From Thiohalobacter thiocyanaticus (lineage in GTDB: Bacteria; Pseudomonadota; Gammaproteobacteria; Thiohalobacterales; Thiohalobacteraceae), in assembly GCF_002356355.1 (NCBI RefSeq), contig NZ_AP018052.1, positions 2,902,501 through 2,966,500 on the forward strand: 64,000 nucleotides of DNA, read 5' to 3'. The translations under genes were made by a program, and so were the position numbers. A model generated the notes under the pieces. The model saw only the letters and a program-made list of their open reading frames with translations. It searched no databases and had not been told where the DNA came from. Below are positions 18,547-29,276 of this stretch, in pieces (position 1 is the first letter of the stretch; every line of letters begins with the position of its first letter).

Positions 18547-19313
18547 GCCTGCTGCGCGCCGAACAGCTCGGCATCAATATCGGTCCGCGGCGCCTGGTCG
18601 CGGGCCTGGACCTGGCGGTGGAACCGGGTCAGTGCTGGGCCATCCTCGGCCCCAACGGCTCGGGCAAGACCACCCTGCTGCACTGCCTGGCGCGACTGCG
18701 CCAGCCGGAGACCGGCCGCATCCTCATCGACGAACAGCCGCTCGAATCCTTTGCGCGCAAGCCCCTGGCCCGGCGCCTGGGCCTGATGCCGCAGGACAAT
18801 CACGACCCCTTTCCCCTGCAGCTGCGCGAGGCCGCCCTGCTGGGACGCTATCCGCATCTGGGCGGCTGGCAGTGGGAGGGGCGCGAGGAAGTGGCGCGGG
18901 TCGATCAGATCCTGGGGGAGCTCGAGTTGCTGGCGCTGGCCGAACGCAACATCCAGACCCTGTCCGGCGGCGAGCGCCGGCGCCTGGCCTTCGCCACCCT
19001 GCTGGTGCAGGACCCGGCCCTGCTGCTGCTGGACGAGCCGACCAACCACCTCGACCTGCGCCGCCAGCTCGATGTACTGCAGCGCGTGCGCCGGAGCCTG
19101 GACCACAGCGACAAGGCCGCCCTACTGGTGCTGCACGATGTGAATCTGGCCGCCCGTTTCTGCAATCACGTCCTGATGCTGATGCCGGACGGCACCTGCC
19201 TGCAGGGCCCGGTCGACGAGCTGCTCAATACCGGGAACCTCAGCCGGCTCTATGCCTGGCCGATGCAGTCGGTCGCAGCGGATGGTGGCCGGTTCTGGTT
19301 TCCGCAACTCTGA
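18543..19313 (+). CDS. btuD: BtuD-type ABC transporter ATP-binding protein
   Basis: Cytoplasmic ATPase that powers the adjacent BtuC-like permease. The 256-residue product has Walker A GPNGSGKT (about 36-43), Q-loop MPQDNHDPF, signature LSGGERRRLAF, Walker B LLLLDEPTNHLDL and the switch histidine in LLVLHDVNLAARF. The ATG at 18543 overlaps the btuC stop (ATGA). The last gene of the HAD-btuC-btuD operon; the matching binding protein btuF is encoded 4 kb away on the other strand. Confidence 0.9.
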   Translation: MSLLRAEQLGINIGPRRLVAGLDLAVEPGQCWAILGPNGSGKTTLLHCLARLRQPETGRILIDEQPLESFARKPLARRLGLMPQDNHDPFPLQLREAALLGRYPHLGGWQWEGREEVARVDQILGELELLALAERNIQTLSGGERRRLAFATLLVQDPALLLLDEPTNHLDLRRQLDVLQRVRRSLDHSDKAALLVLHDVNLAARFCNHVLMLMPDGTCLQGPVDELLNTGNLSRLYAWPMQSVAADGGRFWFPQL

Positions 19314-19397
19314 TCAAACGGTCGGCAGCGACAAGAAGGGGGGGATGTATTCGCGTTCAATCGCAGCCAGTACGACATAATTCCGCGCAGCCCATGT

Positions 19398-19859
19398 TCA
19401 TCCCCGTCTATCCGAACAAACGTTGCCACCAGCGGCGGCGATTGCCGGGCAGGGGCATGTCCGCTTCGAGATCCGCGGGCTTGAGCTTGGACAGGATCCA
19501 GCCGGGCTTGGGGGATTGTCGGAGAAGCCGCAGCTCACACCCAGGTTGTTGGGATCGAAGATCTTCACATAGGTGGGCTGATCGAAGGAATCGGTGTAGA
19601 CAATGCCGCAGTAGTCCTCTTCATGCTCACGGCGCAGCAGTACGTCCACTTCATCGATGAAACGGGCCAACTGTTCTGCCGTGGCTGAGGTCCCGGGCGG
19701 CGTCTCACCGACGGCATAGATGTACCAGCCGCCATCGGCATCGTCGCGCAGCCGCTGCCAGAGCTCATCCAGCTGGGGCCAGCGCAGCACGCCGTAGAAG
19801 CTGCCCCGAAAGGCGGCAAGAAAGGGATTCTGTGAAACCGCGGGTGCATTCCGGCTCAT
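19398..19859 (-). CDS. Conserved hypothetical protein, C-terminus probably frameshifted
   Basis: Unrecognised soluble protein, starting MSRNAPAVSQNPFLAAF at 19859 with AGGAG seven bases upstream. The body includes GVLRWPQLDELWQRL and DQPTYVKIFDPNNLGVSCGF. After SDNPP the written frame turns into Ser/Cys/Pro-rich sequence (PAGSCPSSSPRISKRTCPCP), whereas one extra base in the G5 run at 19510-19514 (C5 on the coding strand) yields KPGWILSKLKPADLEADMP and a stop at 19408. The second reading looks like real protein, so a one-base deletion or a sequencing error is likely. A 16-bp palindrome overlaps its promoter region. Next to B12 genes, but no link is evident. Confidence 0.7.
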   Translation of the reverse strand: MSRNAPAVSQNPFLAAFRGSFYGVLRWPQLDELWQRLRDDADGGWYIYAVGETPPGTSATAEQLARFIDEVDVLLRREHEEDYCGIVYTDSFDQPTYVKIFDPNNLGVSCGFSDNPPSPAGSCPSSSPRISKRTCPCPAIAAAGGNVCSDRRG

Positions 19860-19873
19860 GCCCGAACTCCTAA

Positions 19874-19889
19874 CATACCGATTGGTATG
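19874..19889. promoter_or_regulatory. Palindromic operator candidate
   Basis: CATACC and GGTATG face each other across GATT, ending 15 bp before the start codon of the hypothetical gene on the minus strand. The size and symmetry resemble TetR-family operators, but no such regulator is encoded in the window. Confidence 0.5.
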
Positions 19890-19980
19890 CCAGTCTACCC
19901 CGGCCGACGAACAGGTCAAGCCGGCCGTGTCAACTTGACCGGCCATCGGCCGCCGCGTAAAGTTCCGGCCACTTGAAATG

Positions 19981-20169
19981 CCTCGGGTGCCGCGCCTTCA
20001 CAGCGCGGTGAAACGGGAAGCCGGCGCGAATCCCCTGGATTCAATTCCGGCGCTGCCCCCGCAACGGTAGGCGAGTCAAGACCTGTCACAGTGCCACTGC
20101 GTACGCGTGGGAAGGCGACAGGTCAGGGAAGCATACTTCCTGCTCGCGAGCCCGGAGACCGGCCCGAGG
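19981..20169 (+). ncRNA. Cobalamin riboswitch
   Basis: AdoCbl/B12-sensing leader RNA ahead of btuB. P1 closes by CCTCGGG (19981-19987) with CCCGAGG (20163-20169). The conserved core GTGAAACGGGAAGCC, then GCTGCCCCCGCAACGGTA, and the B12 box AGCCCGGAGACCGGCC (20149-20164) are all in place and in order. Downstream, 20192-20200 and 20206-20215 can form a hairpin that may be the expression platform. It would reduce btuB expression when B12 is plentiful. Confidence 0.95.
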
Positions 20170-20191
20170 TATCCCAGGTGGCACTGCGGAG

Positions 20192-20215
20192 GGTGGTGCC
20201 CGCGTGGCATCCACC
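20192..20215 (+). promoter_or_regulatory. Hairpin downstream of the riboswitch (possible expression platform)
   Basis: GGTGGTGCC (20192-20200) pairs with GGCATCCACC (20206-20215) with one bulge around CGCGT. No U-run follows, so control by translation rather than termination is more likely. It lies 80 bp before the btuB start. Confidence 0.45.
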
Positions 20216-20295
20216 TCTCCCACGCAACACCTTTCCCTTGCCATGCACTCACAATAATCATCCGCACGCGGACGGGCGTGCGTTGGGAGAAATCG

Positions 20296-22137
20296 ATGTT
20301 CAGAAACACGCTCGCGGCCGCAATCACGGCCGCTTCCGGATTCATCTCGCCTGCCGCGCCCGCGGCCGACTCGGAAGAAATGGCCCAGGTCATCGTTACC
20401 GCAACCCGGACGGCACAGACCGCCGATCAGAGCCTGGCCTCGGTCACGGTCATCGATCGGGACGAAATCGAGCGCAGCCAGGCCAGGTCCACGGTGGAAC
20501 TGCTGCGCGCGAAGGCCGGCATTCACATCAGTACCAGCGGTGGCATAGGCAAGACCGATTCCGTCTTCATCCGCGGCACCAATTCCGATCATGTGCTGGT
20601 ACTGATCGACGGTGTGCGTGCCGCCTCTGCCACCCTCGGCACCTTCAACTGGGGCAATCTGCGTCCGGACCAGATCGAGCGCATCGAGGTCGTGCGCGGC
20701 CCCCGCGCCAGTCTGTACGGTTCCGATGCCGTGGGCGGCGTAATCCAGATCTTCACCCGCCGGAACGAGGGACCGACCGCGCGCATCGGCTACGGCGGCG
20801 ACGATACCCGCGAGATCGAGGCCGGCATCGGCGGCGGCAAGCGCTGGCGCTACAGCCTGCAGGCCGGCGCCCTGGACACCGACGGGATCCGCACCCTCGA
20901 CCAGGCCAGCGAGAAGCACGGCTACGACAACCTGCATGCTGCGCTTGGACTGGACGGTGAACTGATGCCGGGGCTGGCGATGCGTTTCAACCTGACCCAT
21001 GCCCACGGCACCAATGAACTCGACCCCGCCACCGGCGACATCGATTACAGGAACCAGGCCGCCAGCCTGAAGCTGGAACACATGACGACTGCGGTATGGA
21101 GCCAGTCCCTGACCCTGGGCTATGCCCTGGATGAAACGGATTCCGCCAGCCCGACCTCGCCGGCCGTGATTCAGACCAAACGCCGCAGTGCGAGCTGGCA
21201 GAACGATCTCACGGTATTCAACGGTCTGTTCACCGCCGGTATCGACTACTGGGTGGACGAGGCAAGCAAGGACCGCAACGGCGTCATCGACGAGAACATC
21301 TACAACAGTGCCGGCTTCGTCCAGCATCAGTTCAGCGCCCTGGCGAGCGACTGGACCCTGGGCCTGCGCTACGATCACCACAGCGAGTTCGGCAACGAGA
21401 CCACGGGCAATATCGCCTGGGGACACGACCTCCCGACCGGCACCCGCGTGATCGCCTCCTACGGCACGGCGTTCAAGGCCCCGACGGTCAACGGCCTGTT
21501 CTGGCCACGCAGTGTGGACAGCTTCTTCGGCACCACCTACATCATCCAGGGCAATCCGGATCTGCAACCGGAGGAATCGCAAACCGCTGAATTCGGTCTG
21601 CGCCATACCTTCGGGAAGGTCCGCACCGAAGCGAATCTTTTTCATACCGACCTGAAGAACCTGATCGAATGGAGCACCGTCCAGACCGGTACGAGCACCT
21701 TCACCTCCAGTCCGGCCAATGTGCGCGATGCCACCATCCGCGGCCTGGAGTTGATCGCCGCCGCCGACTGGGCGGGCTGGAACTTCGGCGCCGGTTACAC
21801 CTACCTCGATGCGACCAACGACAGCAACGACGAACAACTCGACCGCCGGCCCGAGCATTCGCTGGACCTGACCGCGCAGCGCGACTTCGGCCGGCACGGC
21901 ATCGGCATCGAGGCACTGGCCCGTTCCGAGCGCAACGACCAGAACGCCACCACCCGCCTGGCCGGCTATGGGCTGGTGAATCTGACCTACCGGTATCGCC
22001 CCGCCCCCCGGTGGCAGGTCGAAGCACGGGTGGAAAACCTGTTCGACAAGGACTATGTACTGGCCTCCAGCTTCGCCGGCGACTGGAACACGCTGGATCG
22101 CACCCTGTTCGTCTCGGTGCGCTATAACGGAGAGTGA
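20296..22137 (+). CDS. btuB: TonB-dependent vitamin B12 receptor BtuB
   Basis: Outer-membrane gated barrel that imports cobalamin using TonB energy. The 613-residue product has a signal peptide (cleavage after about residue 24, PAAPAADSEE), a TonB box region (MAQVIVTATR), a plug domain (VFIRGTNSDHVLVLIDGVRA, RIEVVRGPRASLYGSDAVGG) and a C-terminal barrel ending in FVSVRYNGE. The ATG at 20296 is chosen because it places the signal peptide at the start; upstream in-frame codons lie in the riboswitch leader. Overlaps the TonB-like gene by one base. The riboswitch gives strong support for B12 as substrate. Confidence 0.95.
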   Translation: MFRNTLAAAITAASGFISPAAPAADSEEMAQVIVTATRTAQTADQSLASVTVIDRDEIERSQARSTVELLRAKAGIHISTSGGIGKTDSVFIRGTNSDHVLVLIDGVRAASATLGTFNWGNLRPDQIERIEVVRGPRASLYGSDAVGGVIQIFTRRNEGPTARIGYGGDDTREIEAGIGGGKRWRYSLQAGALDTDGIRTLDQASEKHGYDNLHAALGLDGELMPGLAMRFNLTHAHGTNELDPATGDIDYRNQAASLKLEHMTTAVWSQSLTLGYALDETDSASPTSPAVIQTKRRSASWQNDLTVFNGLFTAGIDYWVDEASKDRNGVIDENIYNSAGFVQHQFSALASDWTLGLRYDHHSEFGNETTGNIAWGHDLPTGTRVIASYGTAFKAPTVNGLFWPRSVDSFFGTTYIIQGNPDLQPEESQTAEFGLRHTFGKVRTEANLFHTDLKNLIEWSTVQTGTSTFTSSPANVRDATIRGLELIAAADWAGWNFGAGYTYLDATNDSNDEQLDRRPEHSLDLTAQRDFGRHGIGIEALARSERNDQNATTRLAGYGLVNLTYRYRPAPRWQVEARVENLFDKDYVLASSFAGDWNTLDRTLFVSVRYNGE

Positions 22138-22898
22138 TGAAACCTCGATCCGACAATGCCTGGCACCAGCAGCCGCTGCCCTGGCTTGTCCTGGCATCGC
22201 TGGCGCTGCATGCGGGCCTGCTGGCCTGGCAGGCGCCGCTGCAGCATGAGGTGCCGGCCCTGAGCAGTCGCAGCGGCGCACTGGCCATCCAGCTGACCGC
22301 TGCGCCGTCACCCGCTCGGCGGCCGCCGGCGCCTGCCGCAATACGCAAAGCCGGGGATGCAGAATCCGCCGGGGATGCAGAATCCGCCGGCGACCCGCAC
22401 CAGGCAAGTCCCCCGGACGCGTCAGCCGCAACGCAGCCGGCCGCCCCCGACCCCGACCCCGTCGCCGCGGCCGGGACCACCAGGACCGAACCCGAACGGC
22501 AGGCGTCGGTTGAACGACCGGCACCAGCGCGCGGCGGGCGCCCGACAGGCGCCGAACCGCTGCCGCCCCCGCGCGCGGCGGCGCCCGCCACCACAGCGCC
22601 GGTGCAAACGCGGGCCGAGGTTCAGGGCAGCGCCGTTCTCGAAGAGATCCGCGACGCCCTGCAGCAGCATTTCTACTATCCGCGCCTGGCCCGACTGCGC
22701 AACTGGGAAGGCGATGTCCTGCTCGGTTTCCAGGTCCGCAGCGACGGGCGCATCGATGACGTGGAAGTCCTGGAAAGCTCCGGCCGCGCCGTACTCGACC
22801 AGGCCGCGCTCAGCGCCCTGCGCTCGGTCCGGCAGGTGGCCTACAATGCCGCCCACCCGGTGGACCTGCAGCTGCCGGTCGCCTATCGATTGCACTGA
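22137..22898 (+). CDS. tonB: TonB-family energy transducer
   Basis: Inner-membrane protein that transmits proton-motive energy to the receptor. The 253-residue product has an N-terminal membrane segment (LPWLVLASLALHAGLLAW), a long Pro/Ala-rich periplasmic linker and a C-terminal TonB domain (YYPRLARLRNWEGDVLLGF, VEVLESSGRAVLDQAAL). The ATG at 22137 shares its first base with the btuB stop (TGATG) and has GGAGAG just upstream; a GTG one codon earlier is possible. The linker contains an in-frame 18-bp tandem repeat. ExbB/ExbD are not in the window, so it presumably uses ones encoded elsewhere. Confidence 0.9.
   Translation: MKPRSDNAWHQQPLPWLVLASLALHAGLLAWQAPLQHEVPALSSRSGALAIQLTAAPSPARRPPAPAAIRKAGDAESAGDAESAGDPHQASPPDASAATQPAAPDPDPVAAAGTTRTEPERQASVERPAPARGGRPTGAEPLPPPRAAAPATTAPVQTRAEVQGSAVLEEIRDALQQHFYYPRLARLRNWEGDVLLGFQVRSDGRIDDVEVLESSGRAVLDQAALSALRSVRQVAYNAAHPVDLQLPVAYRLH
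22350..22394 (+). repeat. 18-bp in-frame tandem repeat in tonB linker
   Basis: Two and a half copies of a unit containing GGGGATGCAGAATCC encode repeated AGDAES in the flexible periplasmic linker. Copy-number change would keep the frame and alter only linker length. Confidence 0.8.
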
Positions 22899-22913
22899 AA
22901 GAGGGAACACATC

Positions 22914-23465
22914 ATGGGTCACCGCCTGTCCAAAATCTACACCCGTACCGGCGACGACGGCTGCACCGGGCTGGGCGACGGCTCACGCGTGGACAAGGAC
23001 GACGCCCGGGTCGAGGCCTTCGGCACGGTCGACGAACTCAACAGTATGCTGGGAATACTGGCGGCACAGTCACTGCCAGCGGAAGTCCGCGAGGGCATCA
23101 ATGCCATTCAGCATGACCTGTTCGACCTGGGCGGCGAGCTCTGCGTACCGGAGTTGGTCGCGATCGGCGACGGGCATATCCGGCGCCTGGAGGCCTGGCT
23201 CGACACCATGAACGCCGAGCTGGGATACCTGGAGGAATTCATCCTGCCGGGCGGCGTCCCGGCCGCCGCCCACTGCCACCTGGCCCGCACCGTCTGCCGC
23301 CGGGCCGAACGCCGGCTGGTCAGCCTGGCGCGCAGCACCGCTGTGAATCCGGCCGCCCTGCAGTACCTCAACCGCCTGTCCGATCTGCTGTTCGTGCTGG
23401 CCCGCCATCTGAACCGCCTGGCGGGCGAGGCGGACGTACTGTGGCAGCGCGGAAGAAACGGATAA
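22914..23465 (+). CDS. PduO-type cob(I)alamin adenosyltransferase
   Basis: Attaches the adenosyl group from ATP to cob(I)alamin, making coenzyme B12. The 183-residue product starts with the PduO motif IYTRTGDDGCTGLGDGSRV and has EAFGTVDELNS, then the C-terminal RRAERRLVSLAR and LNRLSDLLFVLAR, placing it in the PduO/MMAB family rather than CobA/CobO or EutT. It lies 15 bp after the TonB-like gene in the riboswitch-led operon, so imported B12 is adenosylated on entry. Confidence 0.94.
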   Translation: MGHRLSKIYTRTGDDGCTGLGDGSRVDKDDARVEAFGTVDELNSMLGILAAQSLPAEVREGINAIQHDLFDLGGELCVPELVAIGDGHIRRLEAWLDTMNAELGYLEEFILPGGVPAAAHCHLARTVCRRAERRLVSLARSTAVNPAALQYLNRLSDLLFVLARHLNRLAGEADVLWQRGRNG

Positions 23466-23513
23466 CCCACACCGCAGGTTGCAGCTGAGCGCAGTGAAAG
23501 CCGACAGCACCCA

Positions 23514-24398
23514 CTACTGAGACTGCCGCACCTGCTCCAGCAATTCGCACATGCGCTCCGCGCCGTCGAGGATGCGCGGGCTGTGGCGGTGAATCAGATC
23601 GGGCGGGATATGAAAGATATGCGCATTGCGCACCGCGCGCAGCCGCGGCCAGCGCTGCCAGTGATCCAGCCACTCGGGACGCGTTGCGTCCATGCCGCCG
23701 GCGACAATGGCATCCGGATCGGCGGCCAGCACCGCTTCCAGGGCCACCTGCCCGGACAGCTGGGGCAGGTCGGCGAACAGGTTGCGGCCGCCGCACAGAC
23801 GGATCACGGCGCTGATGGTGTGGTCGCCGTTGACCGTCATCAACGGCCGGTGCCAGACCTCGTAGAACACCCGCACCACCGGCCGGTCACTGTAGCGTGC
23901 CCGCAACGCATCCCGCCGGGCCCGGAACTCCCGTGCCGCCTGATCGGCGCGGGCCCGTGTGCCCGCCAGCACCCCGATGCGTTCCAGCAGCAGCGCAATA
24001 TCGTCCAGGCTGTGCGGCTCGGCGATGAAGACCGGGATGCCCAGTTGCCGGAACCGGGCCAGTTGGGCGGGCGGGTTGCCGCTGCCCCAGGCCAGGACAA
24101 CATCCGGCTGCAGGGCAAGGACGGCCTCCAGGTCGATCCTGTTGGCATTGCCCACAGCAGGCAGACGCCGGGCCGGTGCCGGGTAATCGCTGTAGGCGAC
24201 GGCGCCGACCAGGCGTTCACCGGCGCCCGCCGCATAGGCCAGTTCAGTCAGGGACGGCGCCAGGCTGACAATGCGCTGTGCCGGCGCGTCCAGGACAAGG
24301 GCCTGTCCCGACATGTCCTCGACCCGGACCCCGGCAGCAACGCACGCGGCCGGGAATGCCAGAACCAGCCACAGAGACATGACACGAACCGCTTTCAT
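23514..24398 (-). CDS. btuF: Cobalamin ABC transporter substrate-binding protein BtuF
   Basis: Periplasmic binding protein that delivers B12 to BtuCD. The 294-residue product has a signal peptide ([23 protein letters not shown]), then [24 protein letters not shown], the class III binding-protein opening, and two lobes joined by a helix. The start at 24398 fits the signal peptide; upstream in-frame codons up to 24443 run into the cobQ promoter. It converges with the adenosyltransferase gene and is divergent from cobQ. The class also binds siderophores, but the context argues for B12. Confidence 0.88.
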   Translation of the reverse strand: MKAVRVMSLWLVLAFPAACVAAGVRVEDMSGQALVLDAPAQRIVSLAPSLTELAYAAGAGERLVGAVAYSDYPAPARRLPAVGNANRIDLEAVLALQPDVVLAWGSGNPPAQLARFRQLGIPVFIAEPHSLDDIALLLERIGVLAGTRARADQAAREFRARRDALRARYSDRPVVRVFYEVWHRPLMTVNGDHTISAVIRLCGGRNLFADLPQLSGQVALEAVLAADPDAIVAGGMDATRPEWLDHWQRWPRLRAVRNAHIFHIPPDLIHRHSPRILDGAERMCELLEQVRQSQ

Positions 24399-24433
24399 CC
24401 GAACCAGTATACCGTCCGCACACATTGCATGAC

Positions 24434-25900
24434 ATGAACACACCGACCCTCATGATCCAGGGCACCACCTCGGATGCCGGCAAGAGCGTGCTCACCGCCG
24501 GCCTGTGCCGCTGGCTGCGCCGGCGCGGCATCCGGGTCGCCCCCTTCAAGCCCCAGAACATGGCACTCAACAGTGCGGTCACCGTCGATGGCGGCGAGAT
24601 CGGCCGTGCCCAGGCGGTACAGGCCCAGGCCGCCGGCGTGGAGCCGCACAGCGACATGAGCCCGGTGCTGATCAAGCCCGGCAGCGACACCACCGCGCAG
24701 ATCATTCTCCAGGGGCAGGTCTACGGCAATATGGACGCGGTCGATTATCACGCCTGCAAGGCCAGCGCGCGGGCGGCCGTACTGGAATCCTATGCCCGCC
24801 TGGCGCAGCAGTATGACGCCGTGCTGGTGGAAGGCGCCGGCAGTCCGGCCGAGATCAATCTGCGCGACAACGACATCGCCAACATGGGCTTCGCCGAGGC
24901 GGTGGACTGTCCGGTGGCGCTGATCGCCGACATCGACCGCGGCGGCGTGTTCGCCCACATCCACGGCACCCTGGCGCTGCTGTCCGACAGCGAGCGTGCC
25001 CGCACCCGCGGCTTCGTCATCAACCGTTTCCGCGGCGACATGGCGCTGCTGCAGGGCGGACTGGACTGGCTGACCCGCAGCAGCGGCAAACCCGTGCTCG
25101 GTGTGCTGCCCTGGCTGCATGGCCTGCATCTGGAGGCCGAGGACGCCATCCGGGCGGAACAACAGACCGGCTCAGACCACGACCGCCTCGACGTGGTCAT
25201 CCCCATCCTGCCGCACATCAGTAACCACACCGATTTCGACAGCCTGCGGCTGCATCCGCAGGTCAATGTCATCTGGGTGCAGATCGACGCCACCCCGCCG
25301 CCGGCGGACCTGGTGATCCTGCCCGGCAGCAAGCAGGTGCGCGCCGATCTGGCGCGGCTGCAGGCGCGTGGCTGGCAGCAGTATCTGCAGCGGCATCTGC
25401 GCTATGGCGGCAAATTGATCGGCATCTGCGGCGGCTTCCAGATGCTGGGCCGGAGCATCGATGACACGGACGCAGTGGAAGGCACCCCGGGGAGCAGCGC
25501 CGGCTTCGGCCTGCTCGAGCTGCACACCCGGTTGCGGCCGGACAAACAGCTGCGGCGCTGCCGGGGTCGTCTGCTGCATGATGAAGCGCCGGTCACGGGC
25601 TATGAGATCCACATGGGCGAGAGCACCGGGCCTGCCCTGCAGCGCCCGGCCCTGCGGCTGAAGGATCGCGACGAAGGCTGCGTGTCGGACGACGGCCAGA
25701 TCCTCGGCACCTATCTGCACGGTCTGTTCGACCATCCGGATGCCTGCCGCAGCCTGTTGCACTGGGGCGGACTGGATGATCCCGAGCCGCTGGATTATCC
25801 CACGCTGCGCGAGGCCGGGATCGAACGCATGGCCGATGCCATTGCGGCCCATATGGACGAGGCGCAGTTGCTGCAGCTCATCGGACTGGACGCCGGCTGA
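24434..25900 (+). CDS. cobQ: Cobyric acid synthase
   Basis: Amidates four side chains of adenosylcobyrinic acid a,c-diamide in cobalamin assembly. The 488-residue product has the N-terminal dethiobiotin-synthetase-like ATP site ([16 protein letters not shown]), [20 protein letters not shown], and a C-terminal class I glutaminase domain with the nucleophile cysteine in [10 protein letters not shown] and the late histidine in GTYLHGLFD. The ATG at 24434 is used rather than a TTG three codons earlier. Only this late corrin step is in the window, which fits salvage of cobinamide-type precursors or a pathway split across the genome. Confidence 0.95.
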   Translation: MNTPTLMIQGTTSDAGKSVLTAGLCRWLRRRGIRVAPFKPQNMALNSAVTVDGGEIGRAQAVQAQAAGVEPHSDMSPVLIKPGSDTTAQIILQGQVYGNMDAVDYHACKASARAAVLESYARLAQQYDAVLVEGAGSPAEINLRDNDIANMGFAEAVDCPVALIADIDRGGVFAHIHGTLALLSDSERARTRGFVINRFRGDMALLQGGLDWLTRSSGKPVLGVLPWLHGLHLEAEDAIRAEQQTGSDHDRLDVVIPILPHISNHTDFDSLRLHPQVNVIWVQIDATPPPADLVILPGSKQVRADLARLQARGWQQYLQRHLRYGGKLIGICGGFQMLGRSIDDTDAVEGTPGSSAGFGLLELHTRLRPDKQLRRCRGRLLHDEAPVTGYEIHMGESTGPALQRPALRLKDRDEGCVSDDGQILGTYLHGLFDHPDACRSLLHWGGLDDPEPLDYPTLREAGIERMADAIAAHMDEAQLLQLIGLDAG

Positions 25901-25912
25901 TGTGACGGGCGG

Positions 25913-26329
25913 TCATTCCCCGTACACCGTGACCGTCACCGACCGGCGATGGGCCTGGGTGCGGTGTTCCCACAGGTAGACACCCTGCCAGGTGCCGAGC
26001 ACGCAGTCACCGCCGGCCACCGGCAGAGTCAGATCGGCGCCGGTGAGGACGGTGCGGACATGGGCCGGCATGTCATCCGGCCCCTCGTCGTCATGCTGGA
26101 ACAGGGGATCGCCGTCCGGCGCCAGCCGGGCCATGAAGCGTTCCAGGTCGGCCCGCACCGCCGGGTCGGCGTTCTCGCACAGCATCAGCGAGGCGCTGGT
26201 GTGCTGGACGAAGACATGGCACAGGCCGCTGCGGATGCCGCTGTCGCGCACCGCATCCCGGACCGCGCGGGTCAGGTCATGGGTCCCGCGGCCGCGGGTG
26301 GACAGGCTGAGGGTGTGCTGAAATACCAT
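25913..26329 (-). CDS. YjbQ family protein (UPF0047)
   Basis: The 138-residue product belongs to the UPF0047/YjbQ family, some members of which show weak thiamine-phosphate synthase activity; the true role is unsettled. Family marks are HVFVQHTSASLMLCENADPAV and the C-terminal GTWQGVYLWEHRTQAHRR, which hold the conserved histidines. It converges with cobQ (12-bp gap) and is divergent from typA. Confidence 0.92.
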   Translation of the reverse strand: MVFQHTLSLSTRGRGTHDLTRAVRDAVRDSGIRSGLCHVFVQHTSASLMLCENADPAVRADLERFMARLAPDGDPLFQHDDEGPDDMPAHVRTVLTGADLTLPVAGGDCVLGTWQGVYLWEHRTQAHRRSVTVTVYGE

Positions 26330-26461
26330 GGCTTCGGATCGTCGTCGTCGCTATGCACCAATTCGGTGCGCCCGTATCAACCCCCATTATATCAATGTAT
26401 ACAGGCCTGCCGGCCCGTATTCATGTATAATCCGCGCTCCCTTATTCAGAGTACCCGCACC

Positions 26462-28276
<1,815 letters not shown>

Positions 28277-28298
28277 CTCAGGATTCAGGGGCCGAGGG

Positions 28299-28382
28299 GT
28301 AGGATGGGTGAAGGCGCAACGCGCCGCAACCCATCGCGGCCCGCCGGGCCTGATGGGTTACGCGACGCTTCACCCATCCTAC
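28299..28382. repeat. REP-like inverted-repeat element, copy 1
   Basis: Outer arms GTAGGATGGGTGAAG (28299-28313) and CTTCACCCATCCTAC (28368-28382) are perfect reverse complements. Inside, AACCCATC and GATGGGTT form a second pairing. It lies between converging genes and is the same family as the element at 46297-46378. Confidence 0.88.
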
Positions 28383-28403
28383 GCCTGACGCAACGGTGCA
28401 TCC

Positions 28404-28604
28404 TCATCCCTGGGACTCATACACCGCCATGATGGCCCGCAGCTCGGCCAGCAGCAGGCGGCGCCCGGCAGTGTCCAGATGGGCATAGGCCGGATGCTCG
28501 GTGCCCGACTCCAGGGCCAGGATGTATTCCTGCACCACCGTGCAGCCCTCCGCACACAGGCGATCGATCAGCGCATTGACCTCGGGATTGTCCGTGAGCG
28601 CCAT
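28404..28604 (-). CDS. Small hypothetical protein (66 aa)
   Basis: Unrecognised soluble, acidic protein beginning MALTDNPEVNALIDRL and containing TVVQEYILALESG. It looks helical throughout, with no membrane segment. The start at 28604 has a GGGAG site; the longer in-frame ORF overlaps the upstream gene. It begins 4 bp after the stop of the thioredoxin-like gene, so it is probably the second gene of that operon. Confidence 0.72.
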   Translation of the reverse strand: MALTDNPEVNALIDRLCAEGCTVVQEYILALESGTEHPAYAHLDTAGRRLLLAELRAIMAVYESQG

Positions 28605-28608
28605 CGCC

Positions 28609-29118
28609 TCACTCCCACCCTGCCAGCCACAGCCGCAGCCGCAGACCGATACCGGTGGTATAGCCGACGCTGGTGAAACGGATATCGCCCTGCGGGCCGA
28701 TGACAAAGGAGGCCGGCACTCCCTGCACCCCGTAGCGGGCAGCAATGGCCCCGTCGCGGTCGTTGATCACGGTAAATCCCAGCCCCTGTTCCGCCATGTA
28801 CTGTTTCAACTCCCCGTCACTGCCCGAATCCAGTGCCACCGTCAGGACCGGGTGGTCATGGGCAATGGCATCGATGCTGCCCTCCTCCAGCCGGCACACC
28901 GGGCACCAGCTGGCCCAGAAGTGCACCAGCATCGGCTGGCCCGCATGATCGGCCAGGGCAACCGGCCGGCCCTGGATATCGCGGGCCTGGAATGCCGGGG
29001 CTTGGCCGCTGGCGGTATCCCAGGTCCGGTACAGGTGCACCGCGCCCAGTACCAGCAGCACCAGCGCCACCTGCCAGGCCGCCCGTCCCAGGCGTATGAG
29101 ATGCCTATGCCGGGTCAT
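28609..29118 (-). CDS. Membrane-anchored thioredoxin-like protein (TlpA/ScsD type)
   Basis: Periplasm-facing thiol-disulfide protein of 169 residues. One membrane segment at about 14-30 is followed by a TlpA-like domain with active site CPVC at 72-75 (FWASWCPVC) and the cis-proline loop VQGVPASFVIGPQG. The CPVC dipeptide and short insert resemble the protein-disulfide oxidoreductases related to ScsD/DsbE. Co-transcribed with the 66-residue gene; upstream is the divergent lipoprotein gene. Target unknown. Confidence 0.86.
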   Translation of the reverse strand: MTRHRHLIRLGRAAWQVALVLLVLGAVHLYRTWDTASGQAPAFQARDIQGRPVALADHAGQPMLVHFWASWCPVCRLEEGSIDAIAHDHPVLTVALDSGSDGELKQYMAEQGLGFTVINDRDGAIAARYGVQGVPASFVIGPQGDIRFTSVGYTTGIGLRLRLWLAGWE

Positions 29119-29276
29119 GAGGTCTGGGGAATCGCCGACTGTGGCGCATTGCAGCCGCCAACTCCATCACATTTTCGTCCGCAGAGGGTCAATAAACGTC
29201 AAAGCTGTGACGCAGATTCAGGCAGGGTTCAGCCTGCCATGACTAGAGTGAGCCTCAAGTGAACAGGAATCACCCA

